A stretch of DNA of 64,000 bases from a virus. The stretch is taken from the IMG/VR virus record IMGVR_UViG_3300002138_000190, positions 1 to 64,000 of that record; one strand, written 5' to 3'. The notes below the pieces were generated by a model. It ran no database searches and was not told the origin of the DNA. It saw only the letters and a list, made by a program, of their open reading frames with translations. This document shows, piece by piece, positions 42,605 to 51,445 of this stretch; position 1 is the stretch's first letter, and each line of letters starts with the position of its first letter. The translations under genes and the position numbers were made by a program.

Positions 42605-44176
42605 ATGTTTAAAATTTGCAATATCATATTTAATTATGTTAAAAGATTTTTTACTTTTAAAAAGCCCATGTGTGTTAATGCAACAAGTAAGTTAACTTTA
42701 CATTACATAAATGATCCTTCAACCCCAAACATAAAAGAAAATGTTAATTTGCCTGTTAATAACTTCATGAAATTAAAAGTAAACAACATGACTGATGTTG
42801 GCGGTTCTGTTTTAGGATCAGTACAATGGCAAGCTGATAATGCATATATTTCTTTAACAAATTGTTTGAACTCATTACAAAAATTTTTCCCATCAAATAT
42901 AAAAAAATGGGCAGCAACAAATAATTTAGTTGTTTATCCAAGAGCAGGAAAAGATGCAAATGCTTATTACGATAGAAGTTCTTTAAAGTTTTTCTATTTT
43001 AATTCTTACGCTGATGGAAAATTAATTTATTCTGTCGAATCAAGTGATATTGTAACGCATGAATTAGGACATGCAATATTAGATGCAATAAGACCAGATT
43101 TTTGGAATGCTGCTGCATTTGAAATAGGTGCGTTTCATGAATCTTTTGGTGATTTGATAGCACTTTTAAACATTTTGCAATATGACACAGTAATTAACAC
43201 CATTTTAATTGATACAAAAGGAAATTTGAGGCAAAATAATTTTGTCTCGGAGTTAGCAGAGCAATTTGGAAGTGCCTTGGAAATTCCTCATGGACTTAGA
43301 AATGCTTTTAATTCTGAAAGTTATGTTAATCCTGATTTTCTTCCATCTGATGGAAAAGGTTTAATAAAAGAAATTCATAGTTTTAGTGTTGTTTGGACAG
43401 GTGCTTTTTATGATATTTTTGTTTCAATATATGAAAAATTAGGAAAATCAAAAGCTTCTTTGATTCAAGCTAGAGATATAGTAACTAAACTTTTATTTGA
43501 ATCTGTAACAAAAGTTCCTGCAACTGTGAAGTTTTTTAATTCGTTGGCAAAATGTATGATTGCTACTGATAAGAAAATAAATGGAAAGTTGTACAGTTCT
43601 ATACTTATAGATGTTTTCAAGAAAAGAAACATTTTAACTGCTTCTGATGTGCAGCAAATGAGTCTTTCCAACATATCGATTTTATCAGAAGAAAAAGAAA
43701 ATTATTTGTTTACAAGTAACAAAGAAATTTTTGTAAATTCAAATAACAACAAAATAAAAGTACAGTTGGCATGCGATTCATTTCATGATAATGAAAAAAA
43801 CAAATTAAATGCCCTTTCAATTTTTAGTGATGATATTGATTCTTATCAAGAAGCTGAATCTTTTGTTAATTATCTTTTTTCTAAAGATTTAATTGGCAAT
43901 GACAAAAAGCATAATTGGTTTATTGATAAAGATAATGACAATAAATTAACAAGAATTAAAATGCAAAGTGATTTTGGTTTTATAAACAACTGTACAATAA
44001 AAGGTCAACCTGAATATAAAAAATGCTGGAAGCCAGATAATAATTCGGGTTGTTGTCCTTATGGATGTCCGAAAACAGAAAATGAAGAGCCAACTAATTA
44101 TAAGTCTTGTGCTGTTCGTTATTCTGCTTGTAACAATAATGTTACTAGTTCTAGTTGCAATAATAAAATTTTATAA
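42605..44176 (+). CDS. Zinc metalloprotease with Cys-rich tail
   Basis: 523 residues from ATG 42605 after AAAGGAAATT; the same frame stays open upstream to 42482. HELGH (152-156) plus a downstream HESFGD (E179, D182) match the gluzincin (thermolysin/M4-like) arrangement, with a SSDIVTHELGHAI lead-in. A ~320-residue mixed region follows. The last ~45 residues hold ten or so Cys (CWKPDNNSGCCPYGCP, SCAVRYSACNNN), which suggests an exported or virion-exposed, disulfide-rich end. No clear signal peptide. It could degrade host or capsular proteins. Confidence 0.8.
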   Translation: MFKICNIIFNYVKRFFTFKKPMCVNATSKLTLHYINDPSTPNIKENVNLPVNNFMKLKVNNMTDVGGSVLGSVQWQADNAYISLTNCLNSLQKFFPSNIKKWAATNNLVVYPRAGKDANAYYDRSSLKFFYFNSYADGKLIYSVESSDIVTHELGHAILDAIRPDFWNAAAFEIGAFHESFGDLIALLNILQYDTVINTILIDTKGNLRQNNFVSELAEQFGSALEIPHGLRNAFNSESYVNPDFLPSDGKGLIKEIHSFSVVWTGAFYDIFVSIYEKLGKSKASLIQARDIVTKLLFESVTKVPATVKFFNSLAKCMIATDKKINGKLYSSILIDVFKKRNILTASDVQQMSLSNISILSEEKENYLFTSNKEIFVNSNNNKIKVQLACDSFHDNEKNKLNALSIFSDDIDSYQEAESFVNYLFSKDLIGNDKKHNWFIDKDNDNKLTRIKMQSDFGFINNCTIKGQPEYKKCWKPDNNSGCCPYGCPKTENEEPTNYKSCAVRYSACNNNVTSSSCNNKIL

Positions 44177-44185
44177 GGAGGTTTT

Positions 44186-44320
44186 ATGTTAAATATTTTG
44201 TTTTGGGTTGGTGTTGGCTTGGTAATAGGATGGCATGTACCTCAGCCTTTTTGGGTAAAATTTCTTTTTGAAAAAGTATTGGATTTAGTAAAACAAAAGA
44301 TTTTTGGCTTTAAGAAATAA
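44186..44320 (+). CDS. Small single-helix membrane protein
   Basis: 44 residues, too short for many gene finders, but AAGGAGG sits six bases before the ATG, nine bases past the protease stop. A hydrophobic helix (ILFWVGVGLVIGWHV) is followed by PQPFWVKFL and a basic end (KIFGFKK). Phages carry similar small proteins with a GW...PQP..VK pattern. Possible holin-like or accessory role; not determined. Confidence 0.7.
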   Translation: MLNILFWVGVGLVIGWHVPQPFWVKFLFEKVLDLVKQKIFGFKK

Positions 44321-44340
44321 ATTAAAATTTATTTCTTAAA
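44309..44340 (+). terminator. Hairpin after the small membrane protein
   Basis: TTTAAGAAATAAA (44309-44321) pairs with TTTATTTCTTAAA (44328-44340) around six bases. AT-only, so moderately strong; followed by TTTAT. Confidence 0.5.
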
Positions 44341-44408
44341 TTTATATTTGTATTTTTAAAAAATAATAATAAAATATATAAGGTGTTTATTTTTCAAAAG
44401 GAGAAATT

Positions 44409-44732
44409 ATGCTTTTGTCATTTAATATTGATAATAAAGAAAAATTGTCTTTGTATTACCAAGAAGTCAATAGTTACAATAGCGAAAGTGATTTTAACGA
44501 TGACGATTGGGAAAATTTAGATAAAGATGATGAAGACGATGATGAAGATGAAGACGATGAAGACGATGATGAAGATGAAGACGATGATGACGATGATGAA
44601 GATTATGAAGACGATGACGATTGGGATAATTTAGACGATGAAGACGATGAAGACGATGAAGACGATGAAGACGATGAAGACGATGAAGACGATGAAGACG
44701 ATGAAGACGATGAAGACGATGAAGACGATTAA
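44409..44732 (+). CDS. Extremely acidic repeat protein
   Basis: 107 residues, AAAAGGAGAAATT before the ATG. After ~28 ordinary residues it is almost wholly Asp/Glu (DEDDEDDED), with two DDWxNLD interruptions. Encoded by a 9-base GACGATGAA repeat. A polyanion of this kind could mimic DNA or buffer cations. It shares the tract type with 9157-10068. Confidence 0.65.
   Translation: MLLSFNIDNKEKLSLYYQEVNSYNSESDFNDDDWENLDKDDEDDDEDEDDEDDDEDEDDDDDDEDYEDDDDWDNLDDEDDEDDEDDEDDEDDEDDEDDEDDEDDEDD
44634..44729. repeat. 9-base repeat GACGATGAA
   Basis: About ten perfect head-to-tail copies in the coding frame of the acidic protein. Confidence 0.9.
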
Positions 44733-44753
44733 TTGTTTTCGCTGTCTGCAAAA

Positions 44754-44939
44754 TTAATAACAAGCCTTTCTGTTTGCAGGAAGGCTTGTTTTACGCTTAT
44801 CTTTTTTTGTAGGTGGTTTATTGCCCCAATCCTTATTTAAGGCTTGACCATCACCAATATCACCAATTGATTTAGTACCATCAGGACTATTATAAGAACT
44901 TGTAGCAACTTCTTTTAAATATTGATAAAATGTTAGCAT
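44754..44939 (-). CDS. Small internal-type protein with targeting-like N-terminus
   Basis: 61 residues beginning MLTFYQYLKEVATS (F4, Y7, E10 then Val), one of the best matches to the T4 signal. The rest is Gly/Ser/Asp then Lys/Arg-rich (PPTKKDKRKTSLPANRK). A 17-base divergent gap separates it from 44957. Its last codons coincide with a terminator hairpin. Confidence 0.7.
   Translation of the reverse strand: MLTFYQYLKEVATSSYNSPDGTKSIGDIGDGQALNKDWGNKPPTKKDKRKTSLPANRKACY
44759..44794 (+). terminator. Terminator for the acidic repeat gene
   Basis: AACAAGCCTT (44759-44768) pairs with AAGGCTTGTT (44781-44790), followed by TT. It overlaps the 3' coding end of the opposite gene. Confidence 0.75.
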
Positions 44940-44956
44940 TAATTGTATATATTTAC

Positions 44957-45472
44957 ATGACTAATAAAGATTTAAAAAATTGGCATGGAATTTTAAAAAT
45001 AGATGAGTTTACTGTTTTTGACAATAAAAAAATTATTTATCAAGAAAAAAATATTCACAACATGCTGCACCAACAAGGTGAGCTTTTAATACTAAATACT
45101 GTTTTTACAGGAAATAGTGCTCCAACTTCATTTTATATTGGGTTAGACAATAGAAATACATTGGGATTTACTGATACTTTAAGTAATTTGATAGATGAGC
45201 CACTTGGTAGTGGTTATATTAGGCAACAAATCTTACCGATACAATTGAACATTAGTTTAACATCTGGCAATAATTATCAAGTTTCTGGCCCAGTTGTAAA
45301 TTTCTCAGCAACAACAGGAATATGGGGTCCAGTTCAAAATTTATTTTTAACAACTGTGAGTTCAGAAAGCGGTGGAGTTTTAATTTCTTCTGCAAGATTA
45401 TCTGAGTCACTAACTCTTAGTCCACCTAATGTTGCTAGTTTGAAATTTTCTTTTGCTTTGTCAAATTGTTAA
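44957..45472 (+). CDS. Hypothetical fibre-type structural protein
   Basis: 171 residues from ATG 44957 (an upstream in-frame ATG at 44930 overlaps the divergent gene). GLDNRNTLGFTDTLSNL, followed by beta-rich GPVVNFSATTGIWGPV and SESLTLSP. The layout (N-terminal NIHNMLHQQGELLIL then GNSAPTSFYIGLDN) parallels the 62834 protein. Probable virion protein. Confidence 0.6.
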   Translation: MTNKDLKNWHGILKIDEFTVFDNKKIIYQEKNIHNMLHQQGELLILNTVFTGNSAPTSFYIGLDNRNTLGFTDTLSNLIDEPLGSGYIRQQILPIQLNISLTSGNNYQVSGPVVNFSATTGIWGPVQNLFLTTVSSESGGVLISSARLSESLTLSPPNVASLKFSFALSNC

Positions 45473-45848
45473 AAGAAAAGTAAAAACTTTCAATTAATTC
45501 ATCTTTAAATAAAAAATTTATCATGTGTATGAAATTTACATTATTTTTTTCAACTTTATAAGTATTTAAACATTTTAAAGGTAATTGTTTTTTTAAAATA
45601 TTTGTTTTTTTTAAATTTATACAATAGTGATTATCATTGCAGCTAACAGTTTCTTTAATTGATTCATCAAATTTAATTGTGTATTGAGTAAAAATTTCAG
45701 GTATTTTATTTTCTTGTTTTATCATTAAAGAATTTGTTTCACTTAAAATACCATAAGCAATAAAACTTTGTTTGTTTTTTAATAGATCAAGGCCTATTTC
45801 ATCAATCAAAATCGAATGGTTAATTATATTAACAAAATTTGTTTTCAT
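45435..45848 (-). CDS. Hypothetical protein
   Basis: 137 residues, mixed alpha/beta, no recognised motif, two CH/CC-like positions. Its start overlaps the nuclease stop by four bases (ATGA), so translation is coupled. The last ~38 bases overlap the convergent structural gene. Confidence 0.5.
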   Translation of the reverse strand: MKTNFVNIINHSILIDEIGLDLLKNKQSFIAYGILSETNSLMIKQENKIPEIFTQYTIKFDESIKETVSCNDNHYCINLKKTNILKKQLPLKCLNTYKVEKNNVNFIHMINFLFKDELIESFYFSFNNLTKQKKISN

Positions 45849-46609
45849 GATTTATAATAAGGACAAATATCATTGTAGTCACAAAACTTACAATGGTTTC
45901 CCACATTTGCTTTTGCCTTTTCTGGTTCTTTAGTTTTAATTTCTTCAAAAGTTTCTAATAAAGTTTTTTTACATTCATCTAATGTTTTATCGTTAAAGCT
46001 TACTGATATCATATTTCCACCTTCAAGATAAAACAAAGCTAATATTATTTTATCTCCTGAAATATTAAATTTATCTCTTACAACTAAACTATAAGCTTGC
46101 ATTTGCAAATCTTTTTTTATTGTATTTTTGTCTTTTCTATAAGGCCCAGTTTTAGTTGTTTTGTAATCTATGACAAAAAATTTTTCATTTTTCTTAAGAA
46201 TTCTATCAATGTAGCCTTTGAGTATTGTGTTATTTGGTGGATTTAAATCATGTTTAAATTCAAATTCAGTATCACCATCAAAGCCTAAGAAATCAGTTAT
46301 TTTTTTTAATTGTCTAATGTGGCTTGTTATTTTTTCATAATAACTTGTAGGCAGAGAAATTTTTGATGCTGGTTTAAATTTATCCAAGCTAATATTGCCA
46401 GTTAATATCTCTTTGGTAAAATACTCAAGTGTCTGAGATCCTTTTGAAGCAACATAAAGTTCAGCTGCTTTGTGTATTACTTGGCCATATGTGAAAAATA
46501 TTTGTTGAGGTTTGTTTGAAATTACTTTAAGATGATACTTGTACTTATATTGTTGTTGGCAAGTATCCCAACATTGTTTTCTACTAACACTTAGATAATC
46601 TATTTCCAT
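45845..46609 (-). CDS. PD-(D/E)xK nuclease, RecB/Cas4-like
   Basis: 254 residues. His46 (GQVIH), GYIDR with Asp135, DYKT (148-151) and QMQAY (169-173) are the RecB-family nuclease motifs. C240-x2-C243-x5-C249, with an N-terminal Cys13 or Cys17, form the iron-sulfur cluster seen in Cas4, AddB and related exonucleases. It likely degrades or trims DNA ends in replication, recombination or host-DNA breakdown. Divergent from the primase, 28 bases away. Confidence 0.85.
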   Translation of the reverse strand: MEIDYLSVSRKQCWDTCQQQYKYKYHLKVISNKPQQIFFTYGQVIHKAAELYVASKGSQTLEYFTKEILTGNISLDKFKPASKISLPTSYYEKITSHIRQLKKITDFLGFDGDTEFEFKHDLNPPNNTILKGYIDRILKKNEKFFVIDYKTTKTGPYRKDKNTIKKDLQMQAYSLVVRDKFNISGDKIILALFYLEGGNMISVSFNDKTLDECKKTLLETFEEIKTKEPEKAKANVGNHCKFCDYNDICPYYKS

Positions 46610-46637
46610 ATATTATTTTATGTAATGAGAAAGTAAA

Positions 46638-47642
46638 ATGCAAATTGATTCTGAAGCTTTTATAAATTGGGCAAAATCTAGATTTGATAAAGTAATTATC
46701 AAAGGTGATGAAATCAGGTTAAATTCTTTTTTTGCAGAAAAAGACAATAAATTTCATTTATGGTGTAATCCTAAAGGTGGTAAAAAAAACATTGGTTTTG
46801 GAGTATATCATTGTTTTAAAACAGATAAAAAAGGCACTTTGTTAAATTTAGTCATGGATGTTGAAAAATGTGATTTTTCAAAAGCATTGAAAATACTTAA
46901 AGGAACAATTCGAGCATCAGATAAAAATTTAAATCAAATTTTTAATTATCAAGAAACAGATTACAGTTTGAGAAACAAAAAAATAGAAATAAAAATTCCT
47001 GATAATTGTGAAATTATTGATGATTCTGATGATTATTATAAAAAATTAGCTAGAGATTATTTGACAAGTAGAAAAATTAATTACAATAACTTTTTTGTTT
47101 GCACTAATGGAAAGTACAAAGGAAGGATAGTAATTCCATATTTTGATTTTGATTTTTCTTCTTTGATTTATTTTAATACAAGAGCTTTATACGATACAAA
47201 ATTAAGGTACTTAGGGCCATCAAAAACAATCGGAGTTGGAAAAGAAGATGTTTTGTATTTGCCTAAAAGAATTAAAACTAACAAGATATACTTAACGGAA
47301 GGTGAGTTTGATGCCTGTTCATTAAGTTTGGCAGGATTTGATGCTATGGCTTGTGGTGGTAAAAATTTATCTGATATACAAGCTGCTATGATTGCTAATT
47401 TTGAAGTTTGTTTGTGTCTTGACTTGGATAGTGCTGGAACTCAAGCTATAAAAAACATGAAAACAAAATTAAATGCTTATAATTTAACAGGCAAAAGTGA
47501 TAGATTGACTATAATAAGACCAGCAGTTGGTTTTAAAGATTGGAATGAAATGCTTGTTAAGCATTCATCTAATATCTTGAAAACATATGTTATTAAGAAT
47601 GAAAAACCCTTGGAAAATTTAGATTTTTTAAATATATTATGA
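46638..47642 (+). CDS. DNA primase with TOPRIM domain
   Basis: 334 residues. An N-terminal degenerate zinc-ribbon region has HLWC and VYHCF (~40-60). The TOPRIM core has LTEGEFDACSLSLAGF (~219-234), ACGG and CLDLDSAG (~260-267), then IIRPAVGFKDWNEML. This fits DnaG-type/T4 gp61-type primases that prime lagging-strand synthesis. No helicase is coupled here. The next gene overlaps its stop by four bases. Confidence 0.85.
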   Translation: MQIDSEAFINWAKSRFDKVIIKGDEIRLNSFFAEKDNKFHLWCNPKGGKKNIGFGVYHCFKTDKKGTLLNLVMDVEKCDFSKALKILKGTIRASDKNLNQIFNYQETDYSLRNKKIEIKIPDNCEIIDDSDDYYKKLARDYLTSRKINYNNFFVCTNGKYKGRIVIPYFDFDFSSLIYFNTRALYDTKLRYLGPSKTIGVGKEDVLYLPKRIKTNKIYLTEGEFDACSLSLAGFDAMACGGKNLSDIQAAMIANFEVCLCLDLDSAGTQAIKNMKTKLNAYNLTGKSDRLTIIRPAVGFKDWNEMLVKHSSNILKTYVIKNEKPLENLDFLNIL

Positions 47643-47884
47643 ATACAAACTTAAGTTTTTTTGTCGATAAAGTGTGCACTATATTTGTTGGCAAGACAAA
47701 TAGAAATTTTACAGAAGATCAAAATTTAGCTTATTTTATAGGCAAAATTTTAAGCATAAGTGATTCTGGCATTTTAACAGAACATCCTGGTACTAAATGT
47801 AAAACTTATTTCAACATGCATTCTGTAATTTGTATTGCAGAAGAAAAAGTTGTAATGCAGAAGCCAGAAGTAAAAAATAATTAA
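47639..47884 (+). CDS. Hypothetical protein coupled to primase
   Basis: 81 residues, overlapping the primase by ATGA. Beta-rich, KVCTIFVGK and GILTEHPGTKCKTYF; perhaps a small SH3/OB-like domain. No family recognised. Convergent overlap with 47881. Confidence 0.55.
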   Translation: MNTNLSFFVDKVCTIFVGKTNRNFTEDQNLAYFIGKILSISDSGILTEHPGTKCKTYFNMHSVICIAEEKVVMQKPEVKNN

Positions 47885-48699
47885 TTAAGTAAGAATTTTA
47901 TTTCTTTAACATCACCAGAATTAATCAAATCAATAAAACTACCATTTCTTTTTGATTTTAAAATTCTTGTTATTTTTTCTTTCGCATCATCCGTAATTAC
48001 TATTCCCAAGTTTTCTATTTCTTGTGTAATTAAATCTAATTCATCTTGGAAATTATTTGGAATTTCTGCTTCTTTGGGAACATCTATAGATGATGGCTTA
48101 GGAACATCTATAGATGATGGCTTAGGAACTCTTATAGATGCTGGTTTAGGTACTCTTATAGATGATTTAGGAGCTTCTATAGGAGATTGCTTAGTTCTTT
48201 TTTTATCTGGTATAAATTCTGGTTTCTTTTGGGGATTTTCCTGTGAAATAAAATCCATATAACTAGGTTTATCTTGACTGGCAATTTTCAAAATATTGTT
48301 TAATTCGCTCTGAATGTAATTTACATCAAAATTAAATTTTGTTTTGTAATTGTAGATGAATCCTTTTTTCCAAGTTGAAAATATATTTTTTACTTGTTCA
48401 AGACTTTCTTTGTCGCATATTGCTTCACTTAAAAGATTTGCTTCTTCATTTATAAATTTAAATTCTTCTAAATTTATATTTCTGTTTTCGCCTAAAAACT
48501 TATGATACCAATTTTTTATCTTGTCAAAAAAAGTTTTTTTTGCGTATGTTTTATTGTCTTTGTTTGTGCAGTAATTTAAAAAATTTTGAAAAAAATCATT
48601 TTCATCTTCAGATGTAAATATATTATCTGATTGTCTTTTCATTTTTTCAAGTTTTTCATTGATTTTACCAATGATGTTTGCAATTTTAGAAGTTTCCAT
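47881..48699 (-). CDS. Protein with VPKPSSI repeats
   Basis: 272 residues. Helical N-terminal ~150, then about five copies of [I]RVPKP-S/A-S-I (190-225), and a C-terminal helical bundle. The repeat is a probable flexible linker. Last gene of the actin-like operon. Unrecognised. Confidence 0.6.
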   Translation of the reverse strand: METSKIANIIGKINEKLEKMKRQSDNIFTSEDENDFFQNFLNYCTNKDNKTYAKKTFFDKIKNWYHKFLGENRNINLEEFKFINEEANLLSEAICDKESLEQVKNIFSTWKKGFIYNYKTKFNFDVNYIQSELNNILKIASQDKPSYMDFISQENPQKKPEFIPDKKRTKQSPIEAPKSSIRVPKPASIRVPKPSSIDVPKPSSIDVPKEAEIPNNFQDELDLITQEIENLGIVITDDAKEKITRILKSKRNGSFIDLINSGDVKEIKFLLN

Positions 48700-48707
48700 A
48701 AAAGTAG

Positions 48708-49163
48708 TTATTTTTTATGTCTCAAAAAACTTCCTATCTTTTTCAAAGACATTAGTTTTGAATCAAAATTGTGAAATTCACTATTGGCATATTGTAGGTT
48801 TAAGTCTTGAAATTGATCGTTTTCTTCGTTTGAAAAGATTTCAAAAAAATAACTTTTTCCTTTTCTGCCTAATATTCTGAATTTATGCATTAACAAATAT
48901 GCTGCTGCACCTAAATCTGTAACATAATATTTAGATTCAATTGGATGATTGAAATCTTCTAATTTTTTAATTCCCATCAAACAATGATCAAAATAATGAA
49001 ATTCACTTACAAGATAGCTTATTTTTAGTTCGTCAAATTTTCTTTCATCGTTTTGATCTACTTCAAAATGAAAATCTTTTTCTTTTTTGCCTAATAAATC
49101 ATATCCTTGCATCAAAATATATGCTGCTACACCTAAGTCTGAAACTGTTTTTGTAATTTTCAT
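48708..49163 (-). CDS. Tandem DUF5659-like protein
   Basis: 151 residues from ATG 49163. Two copies of a ~70-residue unit: T-V-S/T-D-L-G-x-A-A-Y-I/L-L-M-x-x-x-x-L-G-x-K-x-K-x-x-x-F-E, later EFHxFDxxLMxxKK. The SDLGVAAYILM signature matches DUF5659, found in phages and mobile elements. The start overlaps the actin-like ATPase stop by four bases, so the two are coupled and may work together. Confidence 0.65.
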   Translation of the reverse strand: MKITKTVSDLGVAAYILMQGYDLLGKKEKDFHFEVDQNDERKFDELKISYLVSEFHYFDHCLMGIKKLEDFNHPIESKYYVTDLGAAAYLLMHKFRILGRKGKSYFFEIFSNEENDQFQDLNLQYANSEFHNFDSKLMSLKKIGSFLRHKK

Positions 49164-50167
49164 TTGGTGGACATCTCCGCAGCTATTAAACACCCTCTTG
49201 CTACTGAAAACAGAGGATCATGAGGTCTGATTACTTTTCCAATTGGAATGCTTAATTCAGCACTTTTGATTACTTCTTCAAAAACTTCTGTGAAACCATC
49301 AATACTTGAAGTTCCTCCAGCAATAATAAAATCAATTGGATCAGATATTCTTACAGACTTGCCAGCATTTGCCAGTCCGTTTTTTATCATAGTTACTGTT
49401 TTTTCTATCATTAACTTATATTGTGTTTGAATAGCTCTTTCGATTAAATTTTTTGGATCTTTGTTCAAGCTAACTTTCATTTTTTCTTTGTTTATAAAAG
49501 TAGCACTTTCCCCAGTAGCTCTTGCAGCTTGTTTATCAATCCAATCTCCAGAATTTACAATGGCAAATTGAAAAATTGGATTTCCATACATTGCAAAGCA
49601 AATATTAACCATCCCCCCACCAAAAGATGCTGAAATGGCAGTATAGTTCTTATCTGCTGCTTCTGCATATACAAGAGCTAATGCTTCATTAATTGGTCTT
49701 GCTTCTATCTTATTGCCATTAGTGCTTTCATAAGCATTAAATATGGCTTCTAATACCTTACTGTGATAATCAGCATCAGTTTCTTGATTTATTGCATTAG
49801 ATGGGATACAGTAATATAATAATCCATTATCATCTAAGTCACCAATTAAACTATGAATCATAATGCTTAAAATTTGAAAAGCATCTTTTTCTTTTGGATT
49901 TACACAGCCATCTGACATGGGTCTTTTTAATTCTAAACTTGGTAAAGTATATGCCATGTTTACTGCTGCTTCTCCTAAAGCATATGCTACCTTATCCTTT
50001 TCAATAAGGGGCACTCCTGCATTTTTCATCATGTTAAAGACAAATTTATTTTCAGTTGGGAGTTCTAAAAAAGCATTGATTTCTTTTTTATAAGAAAAAT
50101 TATTTTCTTTGTTTCTATGACAACAAACTAAATTGTAAGTTCCAACATCAAAAGATATTATTTTCAT
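49160..50167 (-). CDS. Actin-like ATPase (ParM/Alp-type)
   Basis: 335 residues; I start at ATG 50167, directly before phosphate-1 motif FDVGTYNLV (6-14). A longer frame reaches 50197. Other actin-fold motifs: SASFGGGMVNICF (phosphate 2), PINEALALVYAEA (connect 1) and DFIIAGGTSSIDGF (adenosine). Such proteins form filaments that segregate plasmids or position phage DNA. The small gene upstream and DUF5659 gene downstream could be its adaptors. Confidence 0.85.
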   Translation of the reverse strand: MKIISFDVGTYNLVCCHRNKENNFSYKKEINAFLELPTENKFVFNMMKNAGVPLIEKDKVAYALGEAAVNMAYTLPSLELKRPMSDGCVNPKEKDAFQILSIMIHSLIGDLDDNGLLYYCIPSNAINQETDADYHSKVLEAIFNAYESTNGNKIEARPINEALALVYAEAADKNYTAISASFGGGMVNICFAMYGNPIFQFAIVNSGDWIDKQAARATGESATFINKEKMKVSLNKDPKNLIERAIQTQYKLMIEKTVTMIKNGLANAGKSVRISDPIDFIIAGGTSSIDGFTEVFEEVIKSAELSIPIGKVIRPHDPLFSVARGCLIAAEMSTK

Positions 50168-50180
50168 CTTGACACTTCTT

Positions 50181-50420
50181 TCATTCTTGCTTTCCAAATT
50201 TTACTTTGTCTTTGTTTTTTATAGCTGAAAAATCTGGTACTTGCCAGATAGTTTTTTCTTCTTCTGTTTTTAATATAGTTTCTTCATTGGTTTTTTTCAA
50301 GTAACCAGATGAATTAAATTCTCCATTCATATTTACATTTAAGTCAATACTCAGATGAATTTTAATTTCTCCATCTTTTGTGATTATTTTTATGTTGTCA
50401 TGATTAATATATGATGCCAT
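50181..50420 (-). CDS. Small protein upstream of the actin-like ATPase
   Basis: 79 residues, beta-rich start (KIITKDGEIKIHLSIDLNV) and Lys/Glu-rich end. Just upstream of the filament gene (13-base gap), as ParR-like adaptors can be in other orders, but it has no visible ribbon-helix-helix. Unrecognised. Confidence 0.55.
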   Translation of the reverse strand: MASYINHDNIKIITKDGEIKIHLSIDLNVNMNGEFNSSGYLKKTNEETILKTEEEKTIWQVPDFSAIKNKDKVKFGKQE

Positions 50421-50427
50421 AGATTTC

Positions 50428-51384
50428 CTAAATATTATATTTATCTAGTAATAAGTTTATTTTATCTGTTATTTCTTCTTCTGTAATCATAGTCATGCAT
50501 GGTTTTTGAGGGGTATCATGAGGAATTGGACAATTAAAATAATTCCAACAAGGCCCACCACATGGCCAGTTATTATTTTTTCGGTGTTTTTGAATTAATA
50601 TGCAATCGTAATATTTACAATAAATATCTCCGTCAATATATCCAAAAATACCCAAAAGTGGCTTTTTTAGACCACCAGCACAATGTAGATGACCAGTATC
50701 AACTGATATTACTGCATCTGCTAAGTGATGTGTTGCTATTACATCTTTGAAATTGTTAACAGTTAAAATAGGATAATTTTTATCATAAAGTCTTAAATCT
50801 TTTTGATCGTGAAGAACCAAACAATTTATTTTTATTTTTTCTAAAAAACTAATAATAAAGTTTATTTGAAAATCGGGTAAATCTTTTGCTTGATTTGCTG
50901 AAAAAGGACAAAAAATTATTGTTTTTCCGTTTTTAAATTTTTTAACTTCTTTCATTAATGTTTTCATTTTGTCTATGGATTCTATATTTGGATTCAAATG
51001 CATATTGTGATTTTTCAATTCAATTCCACATTTTTTAGCCCAAATATCACTTCTGTGTACAAAACATTCTTTTTTGTGTACTGATTCATAAGTAATGCAT
51101 ATGTCGCTTAAATTTATTGAATTAATATAATTTTTTCTGTTGATTTTTTCATAATCTATTATTTCATCAACATAGGGATGGCTTGCAATAGAATGGTATT
51201 TAACAGGAATTGCCCAATGAATTGAGAATTCTGGATAAGTTTTTTTAATGTCTTCAAAAATCATTCTCATCATTAATATATCCCCAAAACCTCCTGTTCT
51301 TCTTCGGAACAAAATTTGTTTACTTTTTTTGCAATAATTTTCTAAGTTAATGTCTTTTTCAAAAGTGTTTTTAAATAATGTCAT
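50428..51384 (-). CDS. Glycosyltransferase family 9 (heptosyltransferase-like)
   Basis: 318 residues. RRTGGFGDILMMRMIFED near the N-terminus, HWAIP, then the acceptor/donor regions and DAVISVDTGHLHCAGGLKKPLLGIFG (signature near 232-258), as in ADP-heptose:LPS heptosyltransferases. A Cys-rich C-terminus (CGGPCWNYFNCPIPHDTP) could bind metal. Role: sugar transfer, maybe to surface glycans or phage proteins. Confidence 0.85.
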   Translation of the reverse strand: MTLFKNTFEKDINLENYCKKSKQILFRRRTGGFGDILMMRMIFEDIKKTYPEFSIHWAIPVKYHSIASHPYVDEIIDYEKINRKNYINSINLSDICITYESVHKKECFVHRSDIWAKKCGIELKNHNMHLNPNIESIDKMKTLMKEVKKFKNGKTIIFCPFSANQAKDLPDFQINFIISFLEKIKINCLVLHDQKDLRLYDKNYPILTVNNFKDVIATHHLADAVISVDTGHLHCAGGLKKPLLGIFGYIDGDIYCKYYDCILIQKHRKNNNWPCGGPCWNYFNCPIPHDTPQKPCMTMITEEEITDKINLLLDKYNI

Positions 51385-51396
51385 GATCTAAAATAG

Positions 51397-51427
51397 AAAA
51401 AGAGTGCAAATAGATTGCACTCTTTTT
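51397..51427 (-). terminator. Rho-independent terminator
   Basis: AAAAAGAGTGCAA (51397-51409) pairs with its complement at 51415-51427 around five bases, with U-tract on the minus strand. It ends the transcript of the structural gene at 51446-52012. Confidence 0.85.
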
Positions 51428-51445
51428 ATTTATTTTTAATTAAAA

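Noticed and set aside
44494-44763. Minus-strand HRLHRL frame
   Set aside because: Shadow of the GACGATGAA repeat; the plus-strand acidic gene has a strong ribosome-binding site.
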